NCBI GenBank assembly: GCA_021841005.1
Contig: JAKBVZ010000010.1
Location: 70,302 to 106,251 of the forward strand
Source of the DNA: Actinomycetes bacterium
GTDB taxonomy: Bacteria > Actinomycetota > Acidimicrobiia > Acidimicrobiales > JAMCPL01
DNA: 35,950 nt
Reading direction: 5' to 3'
A program made the translations under genes and the position numbers. Position 1 is the first letter of the stretch. The number at the start of each line of letters is the position of its first letter. Of this stretch, positions 7,973-15,429 are shown one piece after another. The notes under the pieces were generated by a model. That model saw only the letters and a list, made by a program, of their open reading frames with translations. It had not been told where the DNA came from and searched no databases.

Positions 7973-8533
7973 GTGGCAGTCATAGATGTACCCGGCTTTG
8001 TCGCCGAACTCAAGGACCATTCTTCCGATCACGGCTTCCATGTGCATGACGAGAGGCACTTTGTGGAAACATACTCGCTCCATCAGACATGGGAGGTCGA
8101 TTTCCATCCCGAGGAAGGCTGCGGAGGCCCGCTCGATCTGCACCTGGCGCTGGAGGTGGACCCAAGGGTGTTGCTCTCATTCGAAGATGCAGTGATGGCG
8201 CTGCCTGAAGATGCCGATCCACCGGAAGGTTTCGAATTCCCTCTCTCGTTCACCTGGTCGCTGCCGCCATTGCCGCATGGACCGGACCTGCTGCGACTGG
8301 CCATAGACTTGGCCGGAATCGGTGGAATGGAGTTGCCCTTGGAGGTATCGGCCATCGACTCTTATGCTTCTGCAACCGATGGTCCTGAAAGACGGCTCTC
8401 GGTGGTCGCAAACCACCCAGTATCCTTAGCCAAGATACTGTCAGGAGAAGAGATGCTATGTGACATATTCGACAAATGCCTGGCGGTCAGCAATTACCTA
8501 CTCGAATCCTCTCCGGCGTGGCTATCTGGATAG
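7973..8533 (+). CDS. Conserved-looking acidic hypothetical protein
   Basis: 186 residues, soluble, rich in Asp/Glu and Pro and poor in Lys. Recognisable stretches are VHDERHFVETYSLHQTW, the EVDFHPEEGCGGPLDLHLAL turn, FPLSFTWSLPPLPHG and the C-terminal CDIFDKCLAVSNYLLES. I recognise no catalytic motif or TM segment. The start is a GTG without a ribosome site; TAGGCT (7958-7963) and TATAAA (7963-7968) lie just upstream, which suggests a leaderless or near-leaderless message. It converges on the sulfur operon. The aligned-looking β-strand pattern and uninterrupted frame support a real gene, but the function is unknown. Confidence 0.7.
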   Translation: MAVIDVPGFVAELKDHSSDHGFHVHDERHFVETYSLHQTWEVDFHPEEGCGGPLDLHLALEVDPRVLLSFEDAVMALPEDADPPEGFEFPLSFTWSLPPLPHGPDLLRLAIDLAGIGGMELPLEVSAIDSYASATDGPERRLSVVANHPVSLAKILSGEEMLCDIFDKCLAVSNYLLESSPAWLSG

Positions 8534-8539
8534 CAGCCG

Positions 8540-8578
8540 TCAGGTAAAGATATCAGGTAAAGATATCAGGTAAAGATG
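8540..8578. repeat. 13-bp tandem repeat overlapping the dsrE stop codon
   Basis: Three units of TCAGGTAAAGATA (8540-8552, 8553-8565, 8566-8578; last base differs in the third). The third unit encodes the natural C-terminus and stop of the DsrE2 gene on the minus strand, and the other two lie beyond the stop. It looks like slippage duplication of a gene end. Confidence 0.9.
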
Positions 8579-9033
8579 ATGGGCCCACCTGCGGCCTTTT
8601 CGTAGAACTCGCCCACGGTGATGATTCCCTGTACCTGATCCACCAGGTCGTCTTTGGTAAATCCAAAAAGATCAGCAGAAGCCAGGCACGCGTAGATTCC
8701 TGCACCTGTATCAGCAATCATCTCGACAAACTCCGGTATGGTGGGAAAATCGAGTTTCTTTATCTTGGAACTCATCATCTTGGTGGCTATTGCAGACATG
8801 CCTGGGATGATGCCAATGATCGTAGGAATATGCAAGCCAGGATTTCCTACGGTGGCCACCTTCATATTGCCCCAACGCTGCTTATGGATCGCATCCATAC
8901 CGAAAAACGTGAAGAATAGATTAGCGTCTATCCCCTCGGCTCTTGCGCCGTTCGCCATAATCAGTCCTGGGTAGACCCCCTCAAGGGATCCCTTGGATAT
9001 GATGATGGAGACCTTCTCAATGGGCTCACTCAT
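8566..9033 (-). CDS. DsrE2-type DsrE/DsrF/DrsH-like sulfur-trafficking protein
   Basis: A 155-residue protein of the DsrE/F/H fold, subfamily DsrE2. Typical features are the nucleotide-like KVSIIISKGSLEGVYPGLIMAN opening, FFTFFGMDAIHKQRWG, and GAGIYACLASADLFGF carrying the conserved Cys116. Such proteins carry sulfane sulfur as a cysteine persulfide and pass it between TusA/TusE-type carriers and oxidising enzymes in the cytoplasm; DsrE2 members are often membrane associated. The start has AAAGGAGAG upstream. It is the last gene of the sulfur operon, 37 bp after tusE. Confidence 0.85.
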   Translation of the reverse strand: MSEPIEKVSIIISKGSLEGVYPGLIMANGARAEGIDANLFFTFFGMDAIHKQRWGNMKVATVGNPGLHIPTIIGIIPGMSAIATKMMSSKIKKLDFPTIPEFVEMIADTGAGIYACLASADLFGFTKDDLVDQVQGIITVGEFYEKAAGGPIIFT

Positions 9034-9070
9034 GTTGTCACTCTCCTTTTATCTCGTGGCACTGGATTAC

Positions 9071-9388
9071 TCATATGCAGCCGTGTGGCTTGGATATGCC
9101 ACCTAGCTTCGCAGCCAACTTTGCAGGACCCTTGGGAAAGAGCTGGTAAAGTTCTTTCACGCTCACGCCAGAGGTCTTTCCGAGGGAACGGATATTTGGA
9201 GCGGTGCCCTTCGCCATATACTCGCTCCGCATGAAGTTGATCACCTGCATGTGCTTGTCCGTAAGCGTGTCGATCCCCTCCTCCTTTGCCATCGCACGTG
9301 CCACCTCTTCGTTCCATTGAGAAGGATCGACGAGGAAACCTTCTGCGTCAACCTCCACGTCCTGTCCTGCCAGTAACTTAGTAGTCAT
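9071..9388 (-). CDS. tusE: TusE/DsrC-family sulfur carrier with a single C-terminal cysteine
   Basis: 105 residues, matching TusE length. The family signature is clear: DAEGFLVDPSQWNEEVARAM, LTDKHMQVINFMRSEY, and the C-terminal arm ending KPHGCI with the invariant penultimate Cys. The second cysteine of true dissimilatory DsrC, 11 residues upstream, is replaced by Ala, so the protein is TusE-like and unlikely to form the trisulfide used with DsrAB. It probably receives persulfide sulfur from the neighbouring DsrE2. I chose the second ATG (9388) because AAAGGAG is spaced correctly for it and abuts the first ATG (9394). An AT-rich leader at 9395-9440 with TATAAT on the minus strand (9424-9429) may add an internal promoter. 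Confidence 0.87.
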   Translation of the reverse strand: MTTKLLAGQDVEVDAEGFLVDPSQWNEEVARAMAKEEGIDTLTDKHMQVINFMRSEYMAKGTAPNIRSLGKTSGVSVKELYQLFPKGPAKLAAKLGGISKPHGCI

Positions 9389-9481
9389 ACTCATCTCCTT
9401 TCCTTACTATTATGATCATATTTATTATAAATAATACCAGGTTTTCCTGCTACCGGTTCTCGACTGGCCTGCATTGACGCC

Positions 9482-10420
9482 TCATCCGGGACCGGGTAGC
9501 GCATCTGCTGACAACCGTACGTCTTTACCATCCGTTGATAGCTCATCTGCTGCCGTCTCGCCGGGATACAACCCATCCAACGACCTACCATCCAACGACC
9601 TCTTATCTGAAGTCGACCCACCTGCCTGCTCCTTACCCGCCTGGTCCCCACTTTCCGGTGCATCCGCTCCAATGCTGCGCAATGTCGCCAGCAATCTAGC
9701 CATACCACGCCGTACCATAGGATCGCGCATCTGTCTCAACAGGGCTCGAGCTGAGGGAGGTTTCGAGTCGGCAATAGCCTCTCCCTCCTGGAGGGTGACG
9801 GCGGCACGCCCGAGCATGCCCATGATCTCAGGCTGGGTCATCTGCTTTACGGTCTGCAGGATCAGCACGATGTTGTCTCCCAGCAGTTTGACGTCATCAT
9901 TACTGAAAGACGTCACCACGGTGTCCAGGACATTCGCAGCCTCACGCGCACGGGAAAAATAGCCACGCTCGTCCAGTTGCTGCAAATGATTGGTCAGGCT
10001 GGACATCGCTGGGGTGGCAAGCGGTCCGAGTTCTTCCGCAAGAGCCGCCATCACACGCAAGGGTCCAAGCCATGATTCAAGCACGTAAGCATTGCGAATG
10101 AACGCGTGACCGAGACTTGCCACATTGTCGAAATCGCAGGCATCCTCCTCCAAATGCGTAGTCACTTTTGTCATCGCCTCCTGAGCCAGTGGAACCATGT
10201 CAGTAGCAAGCTCCGACCAGCGTTCACGATCCTGGCGTTGCTGGCGAAGTTCCGATGTGACCTCCGCGAGTTGTCTCTCCATCGCCTCCAGCCGCTCATC
10301 CAGAGACACCTCTCTTGCCGGGGCCACTTCGACCGGCGCCTCTCCCGGCAGCTCCATCTCCGCAGGTTCCTTGCTCGCAGTCACTCCATGACCAGCTGCT
10401 TCGCTGTCCCGGGCTGTCAT
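9482..10420 (-). CDS. DUF1641 protein associated with SQR-like enzymes
   Basis: 312 residues. The N-terminal third has a predicted coiled coil (LDERLEAMERQLAEVTSELRQQRQ), followed by an all-helical DUF1641 region (about 95-240) with LGDNIVLILQTVKQMTQPEIMGML. The C-terminal tail is Ser/Asp/Gly-rich and carries a small duplication (RSLDGRSLDG). DUF1641 genes sit repeatedly beside sulfide:quinone oxidoreductase-like flavoproteins in sulfur oxidisers, but their biochemical role is not established. The ATG overlaps the SQR stop (ATGA at 10417-10420), so translation is coupled. I expect a structural or scaffold partner of the flavoprotein. Confidence 0.82.
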   Translation of the reverse strand: MTARDSEAAGHGVTASKEPAEMELPGEAPVEVAPAREVSLDERLEAMERQLAEVTSELRQQRQDRERWSELATDMVPLAQEAMTKVTTHLEEDACDFDNVASLGHAFIRNAYVLESWLGPLRVMAALAEELGPLATPAMSSLTNHLQQLDERGYFSRAREAANVLDTVVTSFSNDDVKLLGDNIVLILQTVKQMTQPEIMGMLGRAAVTLQEGEAIADSKPPSARALLRQMRDPMVRRGMARLLATLRSIGADAPESGDQAGKEQAGGSTSDKRSLDGRSLDGLYPGETAADELSTDGKDVRLSADALPGPG

Positions 10421-11658
10421 TGCAGATCCTCCAGTTCCTTGCCCGCCATCGACATGAGCGGCTCGAGCGGCATCTCGTTGCCAGGAAGCAACAGGTTCCA
10501 GTAGACCCAGCGAAACATCATCTTGCCCCAGTGGTTGGCTTCTGACTCCCGGAGCAGGTTGAACGGCCCGATCCCCGGAAGAGGGTACTTGCCCGCAAGA
10601 GGCTCGGTATCGTAGTTGAAATCAATGAGCAAACCCTTGCCGTGCCCGGACTCGATGAAACAGTTGGCATGACCGTCAAACTCCCTTGACATTGGTCGCC
10701 CATGGATGTGGTTTACGAAATTGTCCTCGAACAATTCGAGAGAGAAGTGAGCTACCGAACCAGCCTTGGATGTCGGGATATCTGACGCATCTCCGATGGC
10801 AAATATGTTGTCATGAGCCTTGGACTGGAGCGTCCGCTTGTCAACAGGTACGTAATTGAGATCGTCTCCAAGCCCGGACCGCTCGATGTAATCGGCCCCC
10901 ATGTTGAGTGGGATAGTAATCAGGAGATCGAAGTCGACCTCCCTTTCGTCGTAAGAAATCAGCTTCTTCGATACCGGATCGATCTGCTCTACGGCAAAGT
11001 CGTTCTCCACTGACACCTTGCGCTCCTCCATGATTGCACCGAGATATTTCGAGGCAACGGGCTTGGTGAACACACCGTCGAGCGGCGTAACATACACCAT
11101 TTCGACCCTATCCCGCATTCCCCGATCAGCAAAGAATGCATCAGCCAAGAAGGTAAACTCCAGCGGCGCCACCGGGCACTTGATCGGCATGTCCACTACA
11201 TGTATCGCCAGCCGACCGCCGTCCCACTGGGCGAGCTTGTCTTCCAGAGCTATAGCGCCTTCGAAGGTATAGAACTCATGCACGCTCTTGCGCCACTCGG
11301 TTCCTTCCATGCCGGGAGTCTGGTCGGGACGTGGAGAGGTTCCTGTCGCAATGATGAGGTAGTCATAGGGCAGTTCACGACCATCGGTAAGGAGGCATTT
11401 GCCCTCATCGGCCAGCACTTGGTCGATCTCGCCTATTACAAACTCCACGCCATCGGGGATGAACTGCCGGCGGGGCTTTACGATGTCACGGGCATGGTAT
11501 ATGCCAAACGGGATGAAAAGCTGGCCAGGCTGGTATAAGTGCCTGTCGTTCTGGTCTACGACAGTAATGCTCCATAGACCGGGATCGAGCCGCTTCCTGA
11601 GACGGTTCGCAGCGATAGTGCCGGCGGTTCCACCGCCAAGGATGAGAAGTCTGTTCAT
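10417..11658 (-). CDS. Sulfide:quinone oxidoreductase-like FAD-dependent enzyme
   Basis: 413 residues. The Rossmann FAD motif is GGGTAG near 8-13, ATGTSPRPD is the second dinucleotide motif, and FAIGDASDIP near 286-294 contacts the flavin. Two cysteines fit the SQR redox pair: Cys161 (PIKCPVAP) and Cys333 (HANCFIE). The third Cys of canonical type I SQR (about position 128) is absent, so this is a divergent class. Expected reaction: oxidation of sulfide or protein-bound persulfide with transfer of electrons to quinone at the membrane. AAAGGAGG precedes the ATG, and the ATG overlaps the regulator stop (ATGA). Neighbouring DUF1641, TusE and DsrE2 genes support a sulfur role; a different sulfane substrate is possible. 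Confidence 0.86.
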   Translation of the reverse strand: MNRLLILGGGTAGTIAANRLRKRLDPGLWSITVVDQNDRHLYQPGQLFIPFGIYHARDIVKPRRQFIPDGVEFVIGEIDQVLADEGKCLLTDGRELPYDYLIIATGTSPRPDQTPGMEGTEWRKSVHEFYTFEGAIALEDKLAQWDGGRLAIHVVDMPIKCPVAPLEFTFLADAFFADRGMRDRVEMVYVTPLDGVFTKPVASKYLGAIMEERKVSVENDFAVEQIDPVSKKLISYDEREVDFDLLITIPLNMGADYIERSGLGDDLNYVPVDKRTLQSKAHDNIFAIGDASDIPTSKAGSVAHFSLELFEDNFVNHIHGRPMSREFDGHANCFIESGHGKGLLIDFNYDTEPLAGKYPLPGIGPFNLLRESEANHWGKMMFRWVYWNLLLPGNEMPLEPLMSMAGKELEDLQ

Positions 11659-12647
11659 TGTATCCTCCTTTGCTCGCGTGATCCTTCAGTGTCCGTCGTT
11701 CCTGCAGGGTCATCTGTATTTGCATTGTTTTCACTGTCCCTCACACCTGTGGCATATCCGCCTTGATGGGCGCCTTCAGCACGTAACTGATCACCACCTT
11801 GATCCCCTCCCCCACCTTGATCCCCCCTTGCGTCCCGATCCCCTTCCCCACTTTGATCCCGCAATGCGGACGCAACGAGACGAGATACCTTGGCCGCAAT
11901 AATCGGGAGGAAGGTAAGTACCCGCTCCCTGCCCTCCTTGCTGAGACGGAAAAGCGCCCTCTCGTCATCGTCGTCGGTAGCTATCCCGCCGGCAAGCACC
12001 ATCCCAGTCAACTCGGCTCCAACTCGTACAAAGGATCTGGCTCGATCGAGATTCAACGGTCCGCTACGCAAGCGTGCGTCGAAGTCCGGCGCGTCTGCAA
12101 GGTACTTCCAATCAGCTATGCACTGAGCCATGAGGTCCGAATTGGCTGAGTGCTCGACGAACCAGGGACAAGGGTTGAACATCTCTGTCAGCGGAGTGCC
12201 GTTCATGTCGGTTACGACCATCATGATGCCGAGTATCTGAGCTGCCATGTCAATCATGGGAGAGGCAACTTGAAGGGCAGACGCCATGGCTAGGCGTATG
12301 GTCGTTGCCACGTATCCGGCGTGCTTGCCTGCCTGGAGCAACTGCTCGATCTCCTCCACCCGAAAGCGCCACTGACGACCGATCTTTACTGCTTGCAACT
12401 GCCCGGCTTCGGCCATCCGGTAGACCGTCGACCGGTCGATACCTAATGACTTTGCCACATCCTCTGCACGCAGCAGCCGGTCCTGCCCGTACTGCCGATG
12501 CGCATCCTGCCAGTGCACACCCTGCAGATCAGTTGCGATACCTTGCATACCTTGCATACTTATATGATGCGCCTGCATATCCTGCGTCGCTAGTATCGAA
12601 GTACTTGATATTGCTTTACCTGAGACCCTGGACCTGACCATCCCCAC
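11655..12647 (-). CDS. HTH (excisionase/MerR-like) regulator with PocR-like sensor domain
   Basis: Up to 330 residues. An HTH of the excisionase type spans about 58-107 (LRAEDVAKSLGIDRSTVYRM, then GRQWRFRVEEIEQLL). A PocR-like ligand-sensing domain follows (about 125-215; VVTDMNGTPLTEMFNPCPWF), with several cysteines that could sense redox or sulfur state. The tail is Gly/Asp repeats (GDQGGGGDQGGDQ). The start is uncertain: several in-frame ATGs lie in the first 35 codons and the region around codons 31-36 contains tandem ATGCAAGGT. It heads the operon and overlaps the SQR-like gene by 4 nt, so it most likely controls the sulfur genes, including its own. Confidence 0.72.
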   Translation of the reverse strand: MGMVRSRVSGKAISSTSILATQDMQAHHISMQGMQGIATDLQGVHWQDAHRQYGQDRLLRAEDVAKSLGIDRSTVYRMAEAGQLQAVKIGRQWRFRVEEIEQLLQAGKHAGYVATTIRLAMASALQVASPMIDMAAQILGIMMVVTDMNGTPLTEMFNPCPWFVEHSANSDLMAQCIADWKYLADAPDFDARLRSGPLNLDRARSFVRVGAELTGMVLAGGIATDDDDERALFRLSKEGRERVLTFLPIIAAKVSRLVASALRDQSGEGDRDARGDQGGGGDQGGDQLRAEGAHQGGYATGVRDSENNANTDDPAGTTDTEGSREQRRIQ

Positions 12648-12743
12648 ACGTACCAGCTTTCCCCCATGGCCAGTGGCAAATACCTAGAGCTAAAGGGGTT
12701 TCCCCCGATATGCGCGCGCTCCACCGCCCGCGCCGGATAGACG

Positions 12744-14867
12744 CTACCGCTTCGTGTGGACCCTGCGGTTTACGGTCCCTGCACTTTTCCCCCGCCGAGA
12801 CGTTGCCGTTGCTGGTATCGGCTTCGCGTGTTGCTGCCGATCTAGGACGCCCACACGCTCCCACACAGGAAGTATCTTGGGCGCCAGATACTCGCCTCCC
12901 TGCGGAGTGGTGAAATGCACCCCATCTGGAGAACGCACTTCAACACCATGAAAGTATTCCTGGTAATGACCGTGAGGACACACTAAGGAATGGAAGTGCT
13001 CCACATGGACCAACCCTGGCCGGAGATCGTCGGCAGACTTCGCCACCTGGCCGAGCAGGCTGTTGTAGATAGCCAGGCGCGCTGGTGAATCTTCCGGCCA
13101 GGGTAAGCCATCCGGCTGCTCTCCCGAGTCGTAGCATGGTGCCGTCATTAGAATCATATCCGCACCTTGTGAAGTCCCTACCTGTACGGCTCTGACAATA
13201 CTGCTCTTTATGTAAGCGGCATAAGTGGGGTTCCCAATGTTGGTCCAATGCCCGTGGTAAGTGCGGTTGGCAACCTCCCACCGGCCGGCAAGTAGTACTA
13301 CCACATTAGGCTTGAACTCCGATATCCACTTTGACCACAGCACAGGCCACGGCGGGTTGCCAGGAGGCGCGTGCGGGTTGCAGGCCCACCCGACCTGCTC
13401 TGTCTTACCCTGGATCTGTACGTACCTGCCCATGGCAATACCACATCCAAGTATGCCCTTGTCCGATATCTGCACGTCGTAGCCAGGCTCCGCCTTTGCG
13501 ACCACGTCCAGGCCGTAAGCCAGCGTCAGTGCCACCGAATCTCCTACCACCAGTACCCTTACCGGGTGCGCGGGACTCGTGCCGGCCACCAATGTAGGGG
13601 TCTTGGGCGGCGACTTCAGCGTAACCGCAGCAACCGGCATGACTGTCGCCACGATAATAGCAACAACCATGCCGGCAGTTGCCAGTGGAGTCAATACCAG
13701 GGCCCGCCGGGAACGGAAGAGTGTGCCCTGACGTATCGGCCGCTCTAGGAGATAAAATGACAACGTAGCCATGACTACTGTCGAACCAACTCTGACTCCT
13801 ACCAGATTCCAACCGAGCAATCCCGTTCTCGCATGATCTAGGAAGATGATAAGAGGCCAGTGCCAGAGGTACATGCCGTAAGATATCTTCCCCAGATACC
13901 GTAATGGCCTTAGTGACAGCAGGCGGTAAAGTGGACCGCGAGGCACCAGTACGACGCTGCCGATCACGGCGGCAACGGCCAGACCGGCAAGAAAAATCCC
14001 GCCCTGGTATGGAAAGGACGTAGTACCGAGCATCAGCCACCACATGATTCCCGACACCGCAAAGCCCATGATGCCGACCACCACCCAGAAAGTAGTGGCT
14101 GGTCGCCCTAAATGAAAATCATGCGACTGGAGAGGACGGTCGCTCCTCCACCAGACTATCCCTGATGCGAGAGCCGCTCCGAGCAAGAGTCCCGACGAAT
14201 GAGTATCGGTACCGAAATAGACCCTCGAAGTATCCACCGGCGACCTGTAAAGCAGGCCCATCTCCAGCGCAGATGCACAAGCCATCGCAGCTGATATGAT
14301 CATCAATCGCTTGGGACTGCGAGAGATACGCATGACTACAAGCACTACGAACGGCCATACCAGGTAGAACTGTTCCTCTATGGACAGCGACCACGTATGC
14401 AATAGCGGGGTAGGCAGGCCAGTGAGCACGAAGTAGTTCTGGCTGACAAGAATGAAATGCCAGTTGGCGACGTAGAACAGGGTGGACAGTGCATCCAGAC
14501 GAAGTCCCGGGTAAGCGCCTGGCGGAGCTATGAATCGCGCATAGAGCAGTACACCGATGATCATGAGCATGAGAGCCGGCAGCAGCCTCCTTGCTCTTCT
14601 AGCCCAGAATGCACGCAACCCTATCTTGCCGGTGCCGATCCGTTCCTCCAACAACAGCGAGGTGATCAAGAATCCCGAGAGTACGAAGAAGGCATCCACC
14701 CCGAGAAAGCCACCCTGCAAGAACGGAACTCCGGCATGGTATGCGATGACCCCAAGCACTGCAAGTGCTCTTATACCGTCAAGCGGCGGCAGATATCCAA
14801 ACCGCCTGCGAGTACGTACAGCCCCATCACTCTTGCCATGATCGGCTGGAACGGTCAACTGCACCAT
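12744..14867 (-). CDS. OafA/YrhL-type acyltransferase with C-terminal SGNH domain
   Basis: 707 residues. The acyltransferase-3 membrane domain (about 20-370; ten or so helices) carries PPLDGIRALAVLGVIAYHAG, the FFVLSGFLITSLL loop and HTWSLSIEEQFYLVWP. The C-terminal domain has the SGNH block I VLVVGDSVALTLAYG and the block V pair PDGVHFT. Such enzymes O-acetylate surface polysaccharide, lipid-linked sugars or peptidoglycan, with the membrane domain moving the acyl group across the membrane to the SGNH domain. The ATG at 14867 has no strong ribosome site. Its 5' region is immediately the 74-bp tandem array, so the promoter probably lies in or beyond the repeats. There is no operon partner on its strand. 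Confidence 0.9.
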   Translation of the reverse strand: MVQLTVPADHGKSDGAVRTRRRFGYLPPLDGIRALAVLGVIAYHAGVPFLQGGFLGVDAFFVLSGFLITSLLLEERIGTGKIGLRAFWARRARRLLPALMLMIIGVLLYARFIAPPGAYPGLRLDALSTLFYVANWHFILVSQNYFVLTGLPTPLLHTWSLSIEEQFYLVWPFVVLVVMRISRSPKRLMIISAAMACASALEMGLLYRSPVDTSRVYFGTDTHSSGLLLGAALASGIVWWRSDRPLQSHDFHLGRPATTFWVVVGIMGFAVSGIMWWLMLGTTSFPYQGGIFLAGLAVAAVIGSVVLVPRGPLYRLLSLRPLRYLGKISYGMYLWHWPLIIFLDHARTGLLGWNLVGVRVGSTVVMATLSFYLLERPIRQGTLFRSRRALVLTPLATAGMVVAIIVATVMPVAAVTLKSPPKTPTLVAGTSPAHPVRVLVVGDSVALTLAYGLDVVAKAEPGYDVQISDKGILGCGIAMGRYVQIQGKTEQVGWACNPHAPPGNPPWPVLWSKWISEFKPNVVVLLAGRWEVANRTYHGHWTNIGNPTYAAYIKSSIVRAVQVGTSQGADMILMTAPCYDSGEQPDGLPWPEDSPARLAIYNSLLGQVAKSADDLRPGLVHVEHFHSLVCPHGHYQEYFHGVEVRSPDGVHFTTPQGGEYLAPKILPVWERVGVLDRQQHAKPIPATATSRRGKSAGTVNRRVHTKR

Positions 14868-14880
14868 CCCAACGTACCAG

Positions 14881-15136
14881 AGGAATTACGAGTAATGCAT
14901 GACGGCCGCACCACCCAGCCATGTATAACTATAGTCCATTGCCTGCCAGCGAAGAGGAATTACGAGTAATGCATGACGGCCGCACCACCCAGCCATGTAT
15001 AACTATAGTCCATTGCCTGCCAGCGAAGAGGAATTACGAGTAATGCATGACGGCCGCACCACCCAGCCATGTATAACTATAGTCCATTGCCTGCCAGCGA
15101 AGAGGAATTACGAGTAATGCATGACGGCGGCACCAC
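14881..15136. repeat. 74-bp tandem repeat, 3 identical copies plus a partial fourth
   Basis: Copies at 14881-14954, 14955-15028 and 15029-15102 are identical; the fourth (15103-15136) matches for 34 bp with one C-to-G change and then diverges. Each unit has AGGAATTACGAGTAATGCAT at its left end and GTATAACTATAGTCC in the middle. The identity of copies implies recent expansion or active homogenisation. It lies between the acyltransferase start and the GH36 gene. Confidence 0.97.
14895..15117 (+). other. Chain of three identical 24-codon micro-ORFs in the 74-bp array
   Basis: Each repeat contains an ATG (14895, 14969, 15043) opening a 24-codon frame that starts MHDGRTTQPC and ends LPAKRNYE, closing with TAA. 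Because the period is 74, each TAA shares its last A with the next ATG (TAATG), so the frames are linked stop-to-start, and the third leads into the ATG at 15117. AGAGGA lies about 10 nt before each ATG. Translation is not shown; this may be a by-product of the DNA repeat. Confidence 0.3.
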
Positions 15137-15371
15137 TGCTGGAATGAGGGCAGGATGGACGTTTTCGAGCGCACCCACGCCAATAACTACACCCCCGCCG
15201 AGTCATGGGAAGAGAGCATACTCAGGAACTAGGAACAAGAAAGAAGAGGCCCATGTGCTAGTGGGAGCCGGCGAGTTCTCCTGCCCTTCACTCTGGTGCC
15301 TGCCCAAGGATCGCAGTTTATCATGCTTGCTTTCCGTTCCAGACAGATTTCCGCCTTCGGGCCCTGTGTGA
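15117..15371 (+). CDS. Possible 84-residue ORF following the micro-ORF chain
   Basis: An ATG in the partial fourth repeat opens an 84-codon frame (starts MHDGGTTAGMRAGW, contains PSLWCLPKDR, ends FPPSGPV). There is no recognisable family, TM helix or signal peptide, and the composition is Pro/Ser-rich. It is the only larger frame in the 293-bp stretch between the array and the GH36 gene, and it shares its first codons with the repeats. Chance is a serious alternative. Confidence 0.18.
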   Translation: MHDGGTTAGMRAGWTFSSAPTPITTPPPSHGKRAYSGTRNKKEEAHVLVGAGEFSCPSLWCLPKDRSLSCLLSVPDRFPPSGPV

Positions 15372-15429
15372 TAGAAACTGTCACTATGACATCTCTAATG
15401 GCTGGAACCACCAATTTCGCCGGGAAGTA

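Noticed and set aside
14881-15136. CRISPR array
   Set aside because: The unit repeats in full without unique spacers and no cas genes are present; it is a simple tandem repeat.
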